A DNA stretch of 64,000 nucleotides from Streptomyces sp. NBC_01481 (GCF_026339995.1 NZ_JAPEPT010000004.1:1-64000); one strand, 5' to 3'; shown: positions 44,909-55,100, numbered from the stretch's first letter. Made by a program: numbers and translations. Notes: generated by a model not told the origin, from the sequence alone.

Positions 44909-45079
44909 CTACCACCTGTACCAGCGAGACCGAGTGCCACCCACCGATGTCGACCGCATCAGGAATCCCAGCAGCCATACGACCAGGACAATGATGGCAA
45001 TCCACCAGAGTGCCTTCACGGCAAAACCGGCACCGAAGAGAATCAGCGCGAGTAGCAGAACGAGCAGGATGGGAACCAT
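44909..45079 (-). CDS. Small hydrophobic peptide
   Basis: The 56-residue product has two closely packed transmembrane helices (VPILLVLLLALILFGAGF and LWWIAIIVLVVWLLGFLM) and the tail RSTSVGGTRSRWYRW. It resembles the short hydrophobic proteins often annotated next to stress genes in actinobacteria. GGAGG lies eight bases before the ATG. It is divergent from the DUF6328 gene by 63 bases. No function can be assigned. Confidence 0.7.
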   Translation of the reverse strand: MVPILLVLLLALILFGAGFAVKALWWIAIIVLVVWLLGFLMRSTSVGGTRSRWYRW

Positions 45080-45142
45080 AGTCTGTACCTCCAATATGCG
45101 AGTGCCCCTTGTTCTTCGGCGTACACATCGAGGACGTGCGAC

Positions 45143-45643
45143 ATGACAGAGAAAGCGGAAGACGGCCCGGAGCGCGGTCGTGACGAGACGCCGGAGGAGA
45201 GGGCCGACCGGAGATGGACCGATCTGCTACAGGAATTGCGGGTCGCTCAGACCGGGGTTCAAATCCTTTTCGGATTTCTGCTCGCGGTGGCTTTCCAGCC
45301 CCGGTTCGCCGAGCTTTCCGACACCGATCGCCACATCTATCTGGTCACCATGCTGCTGGGGGCGGCGACGACCGGTGCTCTCATCGGGCCCGTCTCCTTC
45401 CATCGCCTCCTGACCGGCCAGCGGCTCAAGCCGGAGACGGTCGTCTGGGCCTCCCGCCTCACGGTCGTCGGCCTGGTTCTGCTGCTGTGCACGATGGCGT
45501 CCGCGCTGCTGCTCATCCTGCGGATCGTCGTCGACGACGAGGTCGCGCTGTGGCTGGTCGCCGGGATGGTCGCCTGGTTCGTCGTCTGCTGGTTCGTCCT
45601 GCCCTTCTGGGCCCGCGCCATCAGCCGCCGGACCGACGAATGA
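45143..45643 (+). CDS. DUF6328 membrane protein
   Basis: The 166-residue product has a charged N-terminus (about 1-30), then four transmembrane helices including GVQILFGFLLAVAFQPRF, TMLLGAATTGALIGPVSFH and WLVAGMVAWFVVCWFVLPFW. The ELRVAQTGVQILFGFLL phrase is characteristic of DUF6328 proteins. AGGA lies eight bases before the ATG. The 197 bases after it hold only promoter-like sequence for the LAETG gene. Confidence 0.8.
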   Translation: MTEKAEDGPERGRDETPEERADRRWTDLLQELRVAQTGVQILFGFLLAVAFQPRFAELSDTDRHIYLVTMLLGAATTGALIGPVSFHRLLTGQRLKPETVVWASRLTVVGLVLLLCTMASALLLILRIVVDDEVALWLVAGMVAWFVVCWFVLPFWARAISRRTDE

Positions 45644-45840
45644 CCAATGGCTGCGCTTCATTTCGGTCACCTTGTGCCCTCGTGCCGTTCGGGCGAGTGC
45701 ATCAACGGCGCCGAAGGGGCGACGGATTGGGTGACGCGAGTCAGCCAAAGAAGGCGGTGGGGTGGGTGTAAACCCCTGGGAGCTTGGCGGTACTGTGCGC
45801 GCACCGCCAAATGGGTGGCGCGGCAACCGTGGAGGAATGA

Positions 45841-46458
45841 GTGACAACAAACAACAGATCGTGGCGGCGGGCAGGAGCCTTCGCAACGATCGCGACGGTC
45901 AGTGCACTCGGCGTCGGCCTGGCCGCCGGCACCGCGCAGGCGCACACCCCTGTATGGGAGGTGACCTGCACCGAGGTCAGCGTCGACCTCACCGCTTACA
46001 GCCCCAAGGAAGACAACACCGTGACCGTCACGGTGGACGGCAAGGACCTGCTGCCCGCCGAGACGTTCAAGGGAGACTTCCACAAGAAGCTCGAACTCCC
46101 CCAGCACGACAAGGAGCTCACCGTCCGCCTCGTCGTGAAGGCGGGCGACGACGACAAGTTCTCGCGCGACGAGAGCAAGACGGCGCCGGTGTGCGACGAC
46201 AAGCCGAGCCCCTCTCCGACCCCGACCCCGTCGGAGACGCCCAGCACGTCCACCCCCACGCCCAGCAGCACCCCGAGCACCGCCACCAGCCCCGCCGAGG
46301 TGCCCCCGGCTTCGACCAAGCCGAGCCCCTCGGGTGACCTGGCCGAGACGGGCTCCTCCAGCTCCACCCCGCTGATCGCCGGCGCTGCCGCCGTGGTCAT
46401 AGTCGCGGGTGGCGGCATCATGTGGGCCGCTCGCAAGCGGCGCAGCGCGCAGCACTGA
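45841..46458 (+). CDS. LAETG-anchored surface protein
   Basis: The 205-residue precursor has a signal peptide ending GTAQAHT, then a folded domain of about 90 residues containing two cysteines. A Pro/Ser/Thr stalk of about 60 residues leads to the class E sortase motif LAETG, a hydrophobic helix and RKRRSAQH. It should be cut at LAETG and attached to peptidoglycan by a housekeeping class E sortase; the sortase in this window is class F, so it is probably not the partner. GGAGG lies five bases before the GTG start. The stalk is repetitive (SPTPTPSETPSTS). Confidence 0.85.
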   Translation: MTTNNRSWRRAGAFATIATVSALGVGLAAGTAQAHTPVWEVTCTEVSVDLTAYSPKEDNTVTVTVDGKDLLPAETFKGDFHKKLELPQHDKELTVRLVVKAGDDDKFSRDESKTAPVCDDKPSPSPTPTPSETPSTSTPTPSSTPSTATSPAEVPPASTKPSPSGDLAETGSSSSTPLIAGAAAVVIVAGGGIMWAARKRRSAQH

Positions 46459-46521
46459 CCCCCGGCGCGTACTTGCTGCGGGGGAAACGAACCGCGGAGC
46501 GCCGCCGCGGCGGCGCACACG

Positions 46522-46550
46522 GGAAGGGCGGGCCCTCGGCCCGCCCTTCC
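46522..46550. terminator. Hairpin terminator between LAETG and dioxygenase genes
   Basis: A 13-base perfect stem GGAAGGGCGGGCC with CTC loop lies between two convergent genes, 63 bases past one stop and 11 from the other. It has no long U run, as is usual in Streptomyces. Confidence 0.75.
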
Positions 46551-46560
46551 TGCGTTGTTG

Positions 46561-47457
46561 TCAGGCCGCCGCGGGTGTGTAGTGCGCGGCCTCGTCGCCC
46601 TCGACAACCCGGCTGAGGGTGCCGTCGACTCCGACCGGGACATCGCCCGCGACCGTCACCCGGTGCAGCAGGCGCGGCAGATCGCCGTAGTCGTCGGGCG
46701 CGTAGTGCTGGGTGATGCGGTTGTCGAACAGGACGAGGTCGCCGGGCGCCCAGGACCAGCGGACGACGTTCTCCGGGCGGGTCACGTACGACTGCAGGAT
46801 CCGCAGAATGTCGCGGGACTCGGACGGGGACAGGCCCACCAGAGACTGCGCGAAGCCACCGATGAACAGCCCGCGCTCGCCCGACTCGGGGTGGACACGC
46901 ACCACCGGGTGCTCGGTGCGGTACTTCCTGGAGACGAACTGCCTGCGGTGCTCGGCGGCCTTCTCGCTCTTCGGCTCGGCATAGTCGTAGGCGTTGGTGT
47001 GCACCGCCCACAGGCGGTCTGCCAGTTCGCGCAGCGCATCCGGCAGATCCCGGTAGGCGGCAGCCGAGTTGGCGATCAGGGTGTTGCCGCCGTAGGGCGG
47101 GACGACGATGCTGCGCAGCGTGGACGCCTTGGGCGGGGTACGCAGGAAGGTGACGTCAGTGTGCCACTGGTTGGCACGGATTCCTTCGTCGCCGTCGACC
47201 GCCAGGATGTGCGGCTGCCCCTCGGCGGACGGCACGGTCGGGTGCGCCGTGGTGAGTTCGCCGAAGAGCGAGGCGAAGCGGAGCTGCGCCCCGTCGTCGA
47301 GCTCCTGGCCGCGGAAGAAGAGCGCCTTGTGTTCCAGGAGCGCCGTGTTGATCTCGCTGACGACGGCAGGCTCGAGGTCCGTGGAGATGTCGACGCCGAG
47401 GATCTCGGCGCCGATGCGGCCGCCGATCCGGCGGATGTCGAAACCGGTGCTGGTCAT
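46561..47457 (-). CDS. TauD/TfdA-family alpha-ketoglutarate dioxygenase
   Basis: The 298-residue non-heme iron enzyme has ligands H99 and D101 (NQWHTDVTF) and H251 (TQHYAPDD). Arg266 (LHRVTV) should bind alpha-ketoglutarate. TauD-type enzymes hydroxylate sulfonates or sulfate esters and release sulfite or sulfate. It is the last gene of the leftward organosulfur operon, so an alkylsulfonate or sulfate ester substrate is likely. GAGGAA lies eight bases before the ATG, and a hairpin follows the stop. Confidence 0.92.
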   Translation of the reverse strand: MTSTGFDIRRIGGRIGAEILGVDISTDLEPAVVSEINTALLEHKALFFRGQELDDGAQLRFASLFGELTTAHPTVPSAEGQPHILAVDGDEGIRANQWHTDVTFLRTPPKASTLRSIVVPPYGGNTLIANSAAAYRDLPDALRELADRLWAVHTNAYDYAEPKSEKAAEHRRQFVSRKYRTEHPVVRVHPESGERGLFIGGFAQSLVGLSPSESRDILRILQSYVTRPENVVRWSWAPGDLVLFDNRITQHYAPDDYGDLPRLLHRVTVAGDVPVGVDGTLSRVVEGDEAAHYTPAAA

Positions 47458-47501
47458 GCGGGAACTTCCTCTCTGTGTACGGGAAAGTGCGGGGGAGGGG
47501 A

Positions 47502-48827
47502 TCAGTGGGTCCGGCCGGGCGGCCGCTCCAGGCCGTAGCGCTCGCGCAGCGTCCGACCGCTGTACTCGGTGCGGAACAGGCCACGGTCCTGGAGCAGCGG
47601 AATCACCTGGTCGACGAAGTCGTCGAGTCCGCCCGGCAGATACGGGGGCATGATGTTGAAGCCGTCGGCCGCGCCCTGGGTGAACCACTGCTCCAGCTGG
47701 TCCGCGATCTGCTCGGGCGTACCGGCGAAGACGCGGTGTCCGCGCCCGCCGCCGAGCCGCGCGATCAGCTGCCGGATGGTGAGCTGCTCGCGCCGGGCGA
47801 GGTCCGCGACCAGCGTGAAGCGTGATTTGTTGCCGTTGATGTCCCGCTCCTCGGGGAGCTCGGGCAGCGGGCCGTCGAGCGGCAGTTCGCTCAGATCCGT
47901 GCCGAGCATTCCGGACAGCTGCTGCAGCCCGTACTCCGGTACCTGGAGGCCCGTGAGCTCGTCCTCCAGCGCCCGCGCCTCGGCCTCGGTGGCGCCGATG
48001 ACGGGGCAGATGCCCGGCAGGATCTTCAACTGGTCCGGTCGGCGGCCGTACTTCGCCAGCCGCGACTTGAGGTCCTTGTAGAAGGTCTGGCCGTCCGCCA
48101 GGGTCTGCTGGGCGGTGAACACTGCCTCCGCGTACCGGGCGGCGAACTCCTTGCCGTCCTCCGACGAACCGGCCTGCACCAGCAGCGGATGACCCTGCGG
48201 CGAGCGCTGTACGTTGAGCGGCCCGTCCACCCGGAAGTGCGTGCCGCGGTGGTCGATCGGGGCTACCGCCCCCTCCTCGGAGTAGACGCCACGCTCGCGG
48301 TCGACGACCGGCGCATCGTCGCGCCAGCTGTCCCACAGCTGCTTGGTCACATCGAGGAACTCGGCGGCCCGCTCGTAGCGCAGCGCGTGCTCCAGGTGTT
48401 CCTCGCGGCCGAAGTTCCTGGCCTCTGCGACATTCCCGGAGGTGACGATGTTCCAGCCGGCGCGTCCGCCGCTGATGTGGTCGAGCGAGGCGAACTTGCG
48501 CGCCACATGGAAGGGCTCGTTGAACGTGGTGGAGACGGTGGCGATCAGGCCGATGCGCTCGGTGGCCACGGCCAGCGCGGACAGCAGCGTGAGCGGCTCG
48601 AACCCGCCGACCGCGTTGTAGCGGGCATTGCCCCACAGGGCGACACCGTCCGCGAGGAACAGCGAGTCGAGCCTGCCGCGTTCGGCGGTGCGGGCCAGCT
48701 CCTGGAAGTACGAGATGTCGGTGATGCGCTCCGGCTGGGTGCGCGGATGTCGCCAGGCCGCGTCGTGATGACCGGCGTTCATCAGGAAGGCATTGAGGTG
48801 GAACTGGCGTGGAGAGTCGGCGGACAT
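47502..48827 (-). CDS. LLM-class flavin-dependent monooxygenase (NtaA/DszA-like)
   Basis: The 441-residue luciferase-like monooxygenase has FHLNAFLMNAGHHDAAWRHP at the start, LDSLFLADG, GLIATVSTTFNEPFHVARKF, SGGRAGWNIVTS and HPLLVQAGSSEDGKEFA. This group uses reduced FMN from a separate reductase to oxidise sulfur or nitrogen compounds (DszA, NtaA, SfnG-type). In this operon it probably desulfurises an organosulfur compound. GAGGGA precedes the ATG, and 11 bases separate it from the permease gene upstream. Confidence 0.9.
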   Translation of the reverse strand: MSADSPRQFHLNAFLMNAGHHDAAWRHPRTQPERITDISYFQELARTAERGRLDSLFLADGVALWGNARYNAVGGFEPLTLLSALAVATERIGLIATVSTTFNEPFHVARKFASLDHISGGRAGWNIVTSGNVAEARNFGREEHLEHALRYERAAEFLDVTKQLWDSWRDDAPVVDRERGVYSEEGAVAPIDHRGTHFRVDGPLNVQRSPQGHPLLVQAGSSEDGKEFAARYAEAVFTAQQTLADGQTFYKDLKSRLAKYGRRPDQLKILPGICPVIGATEAEARALEDELTGLQVPEYGLQQLSGMLGTDLSELPLDGPLPELPEERDINGNKSRFTLVADLARREQLTIRQLIARLGGGRGHRVFAGTPEQIADQLEQWFTQGAADGFNIMPPYLPGGLDDFVDQVIPLLQDRGLFRTEYSGRTLRERYGLERPPGRTH

Positions 48828-48838
48828 GGGCTGTTCCC

Positions 48839-49723
48839 TCAGTTTCCGGTCGGGGTGCGCCAGGACGTGAAGCGGCGCTCCAGGGCCACGAGCAGCTGGT
48901 TGAAGCCGACGCCGATGGCGGAGATGGTGATGATCCCGGCGTACATGTCGGGGATCGCGAAGTTGAACTGCGAGGCGTTGACGAGATAGCCGAGCCCGGC
49001 CTTGGCGCCCACCATCTCTGCGGCGACGAGGACGAGGATCGCGACCGCGCCCGCCAGCCGGATGCCGGTGAAGACCGTCGGCACCGAGGCGGGCAGGATC
49101 ACCTTCTGGAAGATCCTCGGCGCGGGCAGATCCATCGACCTGGCCAGCCTCAGCAGGGTCGGGTCCACGCTGCGTACGGCACTGATGGTGTTCAGCAGGA
49201 TCGGCCAGGTGCACGCGTACAGCACGATGGAGATCTTCGAGGTCTCGCCGATGCCGAGCAGCAGGACGAAGACGGGAAGCAGGGCCAGCGCCGCGGTGTT
49301 GCGGAAGACTTCCAGCAGCGGCCCGAGGAGGTCCGCGAGCGGCCGGTACCAGCCGATCAGCAAGCCGAGCGGTACGGCCAGCACGACCGCGAGCCCGAAT
49401 CCGGTGAGCGAGCGGCCGAGGCTGGCCTGTGTGTGCTCGGCGAGCTGTCCGTCGAGCAGCAGCCGCCACCAGGCGACGGCGACTTCGGAGAACGGCGGCA
49501 GGAAGGTGCGGTCCACCAGGGCAAGCCGGGGCGCGGTCTCCCACACCGCAAGGAGCAACCCGATCGCCACGGTCCGCGTGAACACGGCCAGCAGCACGCG
49601 GCCCGTACGCCGTAGGGGAGTCGGCAGCGTCCGGCGCGGGGCCGCGAGCGCCGGATCGGTGCGCTGCGCGGCGCCGCCGACATCGACGCCTGTCGCGAGC
49701 GCCTTCTCGGTGGTGATGCTCAT
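48839..49723 (-). CDS. ABC transporter permease, sulfonate/taurine type
   Basis: The 294-residue inner membrane protein has six transmembrane helices. The ATPase-coupling EAA loop is seen as RLARSMDLPAPRIFQKVILP, followed by ASVPTVFTGIRLA. The 40-residue polar N-terminus is longer than in SsuC. It forms the channel for the binding protein and ATPase encoded just upstream. The start ATG overlaps the ATPase stop by four bases. Confidence 0.9.
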   Translation of the reverse strand: MSITTEKALATGVDVGGAAQRTDPALAAPRRTLPTPLRRTGRVLLAVFTRTVAIGLLLAVWETAPRLALVDRTFLPPFSEVAVAWWRLLLDGQLAEHTQASLGRSLTGFGLAVVLAVPLGLLIGWYRPLADLLGPLLEVFRNTAALALLPVFVLLLGIGETSKISIVLYACTWPILLNTISAVRSVDPTLLRLARSMDLPAPRIFQKVILPASVPTVFTGIRLAGAVAILVLVAAEMVGAKAGLGYLVNASQFNFAIPDMYAGIITISAIGVGFNQLLVALERRFTSWRTPTGN

Positions 49724-50529
49724 AGCGTTGCGGCCTCCCTCTCCTCTTGCTGGGCCCGGCTGACCTCGTCGCGCAGCAGGCTCCAGATCTGGTGGCGGTG
49801 GTGTGCGAACTCGGGGCTGGAGCGCGGATCGGCATCAGCGCCGCGGTCGCCCAGATCGATCGGCACGACCTCCTTGATCCGGCCGGGCCGCGAGGTCAGC
49901 ACGGCGACCCTCTGCCCGAGGTGGACCGCCTCGTCGATGCCGTGCGTGATGAACACGATCGTCTTGCCGGTGCGCTGCCAGATCCGCAGCAGCTCGTCCT
50001 GGAGGGACTCGCGGGTCTGCGCGTCGAGCGCGGCGAACGGCTCGTCCATGAGCAGCACATCGGGGTCGTACGCGAGACTGCGCGCGATGGCGACCCGCTG
50101 GCGCATACCGCCGGAGAGCTCGTGCGGATGGCGGTCCTCGAATCCGGTGAGCCCGACGAGCGCCAGATACTCCCTGGCCCGCCCGGCTCTGACCCGGCGC
50201 GGCACTCGGGTCGCTTCGAGGCCGAACTCCACATTGCCCAGGGCGGTGCGCCAGGGGAGCAGGGCGTACTGCTGGAAGACGATGCCCCGGTCCAGGCCCG
50301 GGCCGGTGACGGGCTCTCCGTCCAGCAGGATCCGGCCGGAGGTGGGCGTCGAGAGACCACCGAGGAGGTCGAGCAGCGTGGACTTGCCGCAGCCGCTCGG
50401 GCCGACGATGACCACGAACTCACCGGCGGCGACATCGAGATCGATGCCGTCGAGAGCGGTGACCTGGCCCTGATTCCCGCGTACCGCAAAGGTCTTGCCG
50501 ACGCCCTGGAAGCTGATTTTCGCGGTCAT
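49720..50529 (-). CDS. ABC transporter ATPase, sulfonate/taurine type
   Basis: The 269-residue SsuB/TauB-like ATPase has Walker A GPSGCGKST at 43-51, signature LSGGMRQRVAIARSL, Walker B VLLMDEPFAALD and switch His in FITHGIDEA. It powers uptake of the organosulfur substrate. It begins four bases after the binding protein stop and overlaps the permease gene. Confidence 0.94.
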   Translation of the reverse strand: MTAKISFQGVGKTFAVRGNQGQVTALDGIDLDVAAGEFVVIVGPSGCGKSTLLDLLGGLSTPTSGRILLDGEPVTGPGLDRGIVFQQYALLPWRTALGNVEFGLEATRVPRRVRAGRAREYLALVGLTGFEDRHPHELSGGMRQRVAIARSLAYDPDVLLMDEPFAALDAQTRESLQDELLRIWQRTGKTIVFITHGIDEAVHLGQRVAVLTSRPGRIKEVVPIDLGDRGADADPRSSPEFAHHRHQIWSLLRDEVSRAQQEEREAATL

Positions 50530-50533
50530 GGGG

Positions 50534-51547
50534 TCAACTCCCCGCCTTGGCCCGGTTGGTGTTGAACTCGTTGGTGAACAGGTCGGGGACGCTGACCTGG
50601 CCGGATTTGATGTCCCCGCGCTCGGTGAGCCAGTCGGCCCAGACCGTCAGCTCCTGCTCCTCGATCCGGCCGCCGGGCGCGGAGACGCCGTACGAGCGCC
50701 AGAACTTGAGCGCGTCGGGGCTCTCGTTGCGCTTGCGCTTGGCGACGATCTCCGTCATCCGGGCCACGACCTCCTCGCGGGGTGTCGTACGGGACCAGTC
50801 CAGGGCCCTGCCCACTCCGGTGACGAAGGTCCGTACCGTCTCGGGGTTCTGCTTGATGAAGCGCTCGGTCAGGACGTACGTCCCGGCGCTGAAAGGCCCG
50901 CGCAGATCGAAGTCGCTGAAGAGTTTGCGCACGCCCCCGGTCGCAAGAGCCTTGTCGCGCAGGATGCCGCCGAGGACCGCCACGTCGATCTGCCGCTGCC
51001 GCAGCGACTGTTCGGTGTTGACGGGCGGGATGACGATCCGTTCGACCTGCTCGGCCTCGGCCCGGCTGAGCCCGCTCTTCTTGAGGTAGATGTCGAGCAT
51101 CGCCTCGTGGTGGGCGCCGAGGGTGTTCATCCCGACCTTCTTGCCGATGAGGTCGCGGGGCGAGCGGATGGCGCTCTTCTCGGTAACGTAGAAACCGCTG
51201 TAGGCGTACTTGTCGGAGCCGTAGTAGCTGACGACAGCCTTGATAGGGGCCTTGCGGGCGGCGAGCTTGACCACCGCGCCGTTGAACGCGCCGCCGAAGT
51301 CGGTCTGGCCCGACGCTGCGGACTGGATGTCCTGCGGGCCGCTGATGGTGTTGCCCACCCAGTCGAGCTTCAGATCGTCCAGGAAGCCGAGGGAAGCGGC
51401 CAGTTCGGGTGGGGTGACCGCGCCGGCCGAACCCTGGTAGCGGAGCGTCGTGGTGTTGCGGATGCCGCTGCCGCTCGCCGTGCCGCAGCCCGCGGCCGCC
51501 AGCGCCGAGAGGCCGGAGAGCACAAGGAAGGTGCGTCTGGAGGTCAT
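50534..51547 (-). CDS. Sulfonate-type ABC substrate-binding lipoprotein
   Basis: The 337-residue extracellular lipoprotein has an N-terminus combining twin arginines (SRRTFLVLSG) with a lipobox ending at Cys21 (AAAGC), so export by Tat and lipid anchoring are both possible. The mature part is an SsuA/TauA-type two-lobed fold: ELAASLGFLDDLKLD, GQTDFGGAFNGAVV and KKVGMNTLGAHHEAMLD. It captures an alkylsulfonate or related compound. It is the first structural gene of the operon, 209 bases after the leader peptide, a length that fits an attenuator. Confidence 0.9.
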   Translation of the reverse strand: MTSRRTFLVLSGLSALAAAGCGTASGSGIRNTTTLRYQGSAGAVTPPELAASLGFLDDLKLDWVGNTISGPQDIQSAASGQTDFGGAFNGAVVKLAARKAPIKAVVSYYGSDKYAYSGFYVTEKSAIRSPRDLIGKKVGMNTLGAHHEAMLDIYLKKSGLSRAEAEQVERIVIPPVNTEQSLRQRQIDVAVLGGILRDKALATGGVRKLFSDFDLRGPFSAGTYVLTERFIKQNPETVRTFVTGVGRALDWSRTTPREEVVARMTEIVAKRKRNESPDALKFWRSYGVSAPGGRIEEQELTVWADWLTERGDIKSGQVSVPDLFTNEFNTNRAKAGS

Positions 51548-51692
51548 CAGTCATTCCGTTTCGGGGTACGCGAAGATGCCTGAATCGCCACGCCGAAAGG
51601 CGCAGTTCATTCAGGAAGGAGACAGGTGCAATGCGGCAGGGGAATTCAGCGGAAGGCCTGCCGAGGAATTACCGCGTGACGGGAGCGAATGT

Positions 51693-51751
51693 GCTCAGCC
51701 CGTTGTAAGGGCCCCAGAGAAGGGCCGGAGGCGGAGAGAGATCAGCTGAGC
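51693..51751 (-). promoter_or_regulatory. Attenuator-like inverted repeats after the leader peptide
   Basis: On the leftward transcript, GCTCAGC and GCTGAGC form 7-base perfect arms around about 45 bases, enclosing a smaller GGCCC/GGGCC hairpin. The structure begins five bases after the leader stop. This spacing suits ribosome-dependent switching between structures. Folding alternatives were not computed. Confidence 0.45.
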
Positions 51752-51756
51752 GTGTT

Positions 51757-51840
51757 TCAGCGGCCGGCGGCACAGAGTGCGCTGGCGTGCCGTCGAAGAT
51801 CGACGTGCAGGCGCGATACGAGAATGTCAGCTTGACTCAC
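51757..51840 (-). CDS. Cysteine-containing leader peptide of the organosulfur operon
   Basis: A 27-codon frame starts GTG and contains SRLHVDLRRHASALCAAG before its stop. HVDLxRxASALC is the pattern of short leader peptides annotated before sulfur genes in Streptomyces and relatives. They are thought to sense cysteine by ribosome stalling at the Cys codon. Here one TGT codon lies five codons before the stop. No strong ribosome site precedes the GTG; transcription may start very near it. The sulfur operon begins 209 bases downstream with inverted repeats between. Peptide and placement are seen; the mechanism is inferred. Confidence 0.75.
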   Translation of the reverse strand: MSQADILVSRLHVDLRRHASALCAAGR

Positions 51841-52134
51841 ACCCGAGAGAATGGCAGCGACTTCCGGTCACGTCAATGAGCGCCGGAAATCGTCTCGCAT
51901 GCTGAATTGTTGCGGATTTCTTTCACGAATGTGGCCTGACGGGCAGGGTTGCGGGCGGCCGGATCCGGCGCACCCCGGTGAGCGTGACCGCCGGTCCTCC
52001 GATGCGTCGACGTGCCGTCAGCCTCTGTTCTCCCTTGGTTCTCACGGCCCCCTGTTGCGGTTGTCCCGGCCCCGCGATGCTGTGCGGTGACAGCGCTTGC
52101 TGTGAGCGCAACTCGCCGTATTCCAGGAGTAGTT

Positions 52135-55100
52135 GTGGGCCTTGGCAGAGCAAGACGCTCCGTCGTGCTGGTCGCGACGGTGTCCGCCCTGGCGGCGGGG
52201 GCGATGTCCCCCGCAGTCGCCGATTCCACCCCCGACCCACGTCCCCGCGATGTGTCCGAAGTGTTGCGCCCGCTCGCTCCGCCGCCCGCGAGCAACGCGG
52301 CCACAAGCCCGCGGGCTGTCGCCGACGGCGACGGAATCGAGACCGCGCGCAGCGCCCGGCCGATCGCTCCGGGCATCAGCCTCACCTCGTACGACCGGCT
52401 GGAATCGGACAAGTGGTTACGGGTCGACGCTCTTTCCGTCGATCTCGGCGGCAGCAGCGTAAAGGCGGACTATCTCTCCTCGGGCAAGGTCGCCGACCGC
52501 CGTGCCGTCTCCGAACTCGCCGCCCAGCACGACCCGGGACCCGGCCGGCGCACCGTCGCAGCCATCAATGCCGACTTCTTCGACATCAACCAGACCGGCG
52601 CCCCACAGGGTCCCGGAATCAAGGACGGCAAGGTCACCCAGTCACCGGCCGCGGGTGCCAACAGGGCCGTCGGGATCGGGCCCGGGAACGCGGGACGCGT
52701 TCTGCAGCTGTACTTCGACGGCACGCTGAAGCTGCCCTCGGGCACGTACCCGCTGACCGCGTACAACGCCGCCAATGTCCCGGCGGGCGGCATCGGCGCG
52801 TACACCGCGGCGTGGGGGACGGCTGACCGGACGCTGACCGTCGATGCCGCAACTCCGGTCGCCGAAGTACTCGTTCGCGACGGCAAGGTGACCGAGGTCG
52901 CGAGCAGGCCGGGCAGCGGGCCCATCGCGCCGGACACCACCGTCCTGGTCGGCCGCGAGGCAGGCGCCGGGGTGCTCGCCGCGCTGCGGCCGGGCGACCC
53001 CGTCGCCCTGGAGTACCGGCCGCGCACCGACAACGGACCCGTCCCGCGCACCGCGGTCGGCGGCCGCGAACTCCTCGTCGTCGACGGCACACCCCAGAAC
53101 CACGACGGCGAGGGCAACAACACCGCCGCTCCCCGCACCGCCGTCGGCTTCTCCAAGGACGGCCGCGCGATGCAGGTCATCACCGTCGACGGCCGACAGG
53201 CCGACAGCGGCGGCGTCACCCTCACCGAGCTCGGCCTGATGATGAAACAGGCCGGTGCCCACAGCGCCCTGAACCTCGACGGCGGCGGATCGTCGACACT
53301 CGTCGCCCGTGAACCCGGCAGTGACGTGCTCCAGGTGGAGAACAGCCCCTCCGACGGCAGCGAACGCACCGTCCCCAACGGGCTCGCGCTCACCGCGCCG
53401 GACGGCAGCGGAAGGCTGCGCGGCTTCTGGGTCGAGACCCGCACGCCCGCCGGGAGCGCCCCCACCGCCGACCCGGTCAAGGGCGGCCACCCCGAGCGGG
53501 TCTTCCCCGGACTGACCCGCCGGCTCACCGCCGCCGGTTACGACGAGACGTACGGACCGGCCGCCGGGACCCCGCACTGGCGTACCGTCAGGCCCTCGGT
53601 GGGCCGGGTCGACGACCAGGGCGTGTTCCGGGCCCGGCACAGCGGCACCACCGATGTACGCGCGGAACGCGCGGGCGCCCACGGCAGCACCCGGCTGACG
53701 GTCCTCGACGACCTCGCCCGGATCGAACCGACCACCCGGCGCGTCGGCCTCGCGGAGGCGAACGCCACCGGCACGTTCGGCATCCTGGGCCTCGACGCGC
53801 AGGGCAACAGCGCGCCCGTCGAACCGGCCGACGCCGAACTCGCCTACGACCACACCCTCTTCGACATCCGCGACGACGGAAAGGGCTCCTTCACCGTCAG
53901 GTCCCTCACGGGCAGCGGCGCCGGACGGATCATGGTGACCGTCGACGGCGTCACCACCGTTCTGGCAGTCAGCGTCGGCCTCGCCGAACAGGCCGTTTCC
54001 GGCTTCGACGACGCCGCGGCCTGGACCTTCAGCCAGGCGCGCGCGGGCGGTTCGGTCGCGGCGACGCCCGACGGCCAGAGCGGCACCGGCCTGGAGCTCA
54101 CCTACGACTTCACGCAGTCGACGGCGACCCGCGCCGCGTACGCCAACCCGCCCAAGCCGGTCCCCGTCCCCGGTCAGCCGCAGTCCTTCACGCTCTGGAT
54201 CAAGGGCGACGGGAAGGGCGCCTGGCCCACCCTGCACCTCAAGGACGCGGCCGGGTCCGACCAGCTGCTGCGCGGGCCGTACGTGACCTGGACAGGCTGG
54301 CGGCACGTGACATTCGCGGTGCCGCCCGGGGCCGCGACGCCGCTGTCCGTCTTCCGCTTCTATCTGGCCGAGACCGCGGCCGCGAAGCAGTACACCGGGA
54401 AGATCGTCATCGACGGACTGAGCGCGCAGGTGCCGCCGACCGTCGACCTGCCCGCGCAGCCGCGTACGCCAGATCCGCTGATCGACCCGGCGGCCGAAAC
54501 CGAGGCCAGGGACTGGCAGTTCGCGGTCATGTCCGACGCGCAGTTCGTCGCCCGCGACCCCGACAGCGCGATCGTCGCCCAGGCACGGCGCACCCTGCGC
54601 GAGATCAAGGCCGCCCGGCCCGAGTTCCTCGTCGTCAACGGCGACCTGGTCGACGAGGGCTCGCCGGCGGACCTCGCCTTCGCCCGGCGGGTGCTGACAG
54701 AGGAGCTGGGCGACGAGCTGCCCTGGTTCTACGTGCCGGGCAACCACGAGGTGATGGGCGGAAAGATCGACAACTTCATCGCCGAATTCGGGCCCGCGCA
54801 CCGGGTGTTCGACCATCGTGGTACGCGCTTTCTCACCCTGGACACATCGAGCCTGAGCCTGCGGGGCGGCGGCTTCGCCCAGATCAAGGAGGTGCGGGCG
54901 CAGCTGGACGCGGCGGCGAAGGACCCGGGCGTCAGCTCGGTGATGCTCGTCGAGCACGTACCGCTGCGCGACCCGACCGTCCAGAAGGGCAGCCAGCTGA
55001 GCGACCGCAAGGAGGCGGCGCTGATCGAGCAGTGGCTCGCGGAGTTCCGCCGTACGACGGGGAAGGGGGCGGGGCTCATCGGCAGCCATGTCGGCGTCTT

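Noticed and set aside
45841..46458. LAETG protein as substrate of the sortase at 7.1 kb
   Set aside because: LAETG is the class E recognition motif, while the sortase here is class F and lies 38 kb away.
51548..51756. SAM or other metabolite riboswitch before the organosulfur operon
   Set aside because: The leader peptide and simple inverted repeats explain the region better; no conserved riboswitch core was seen.
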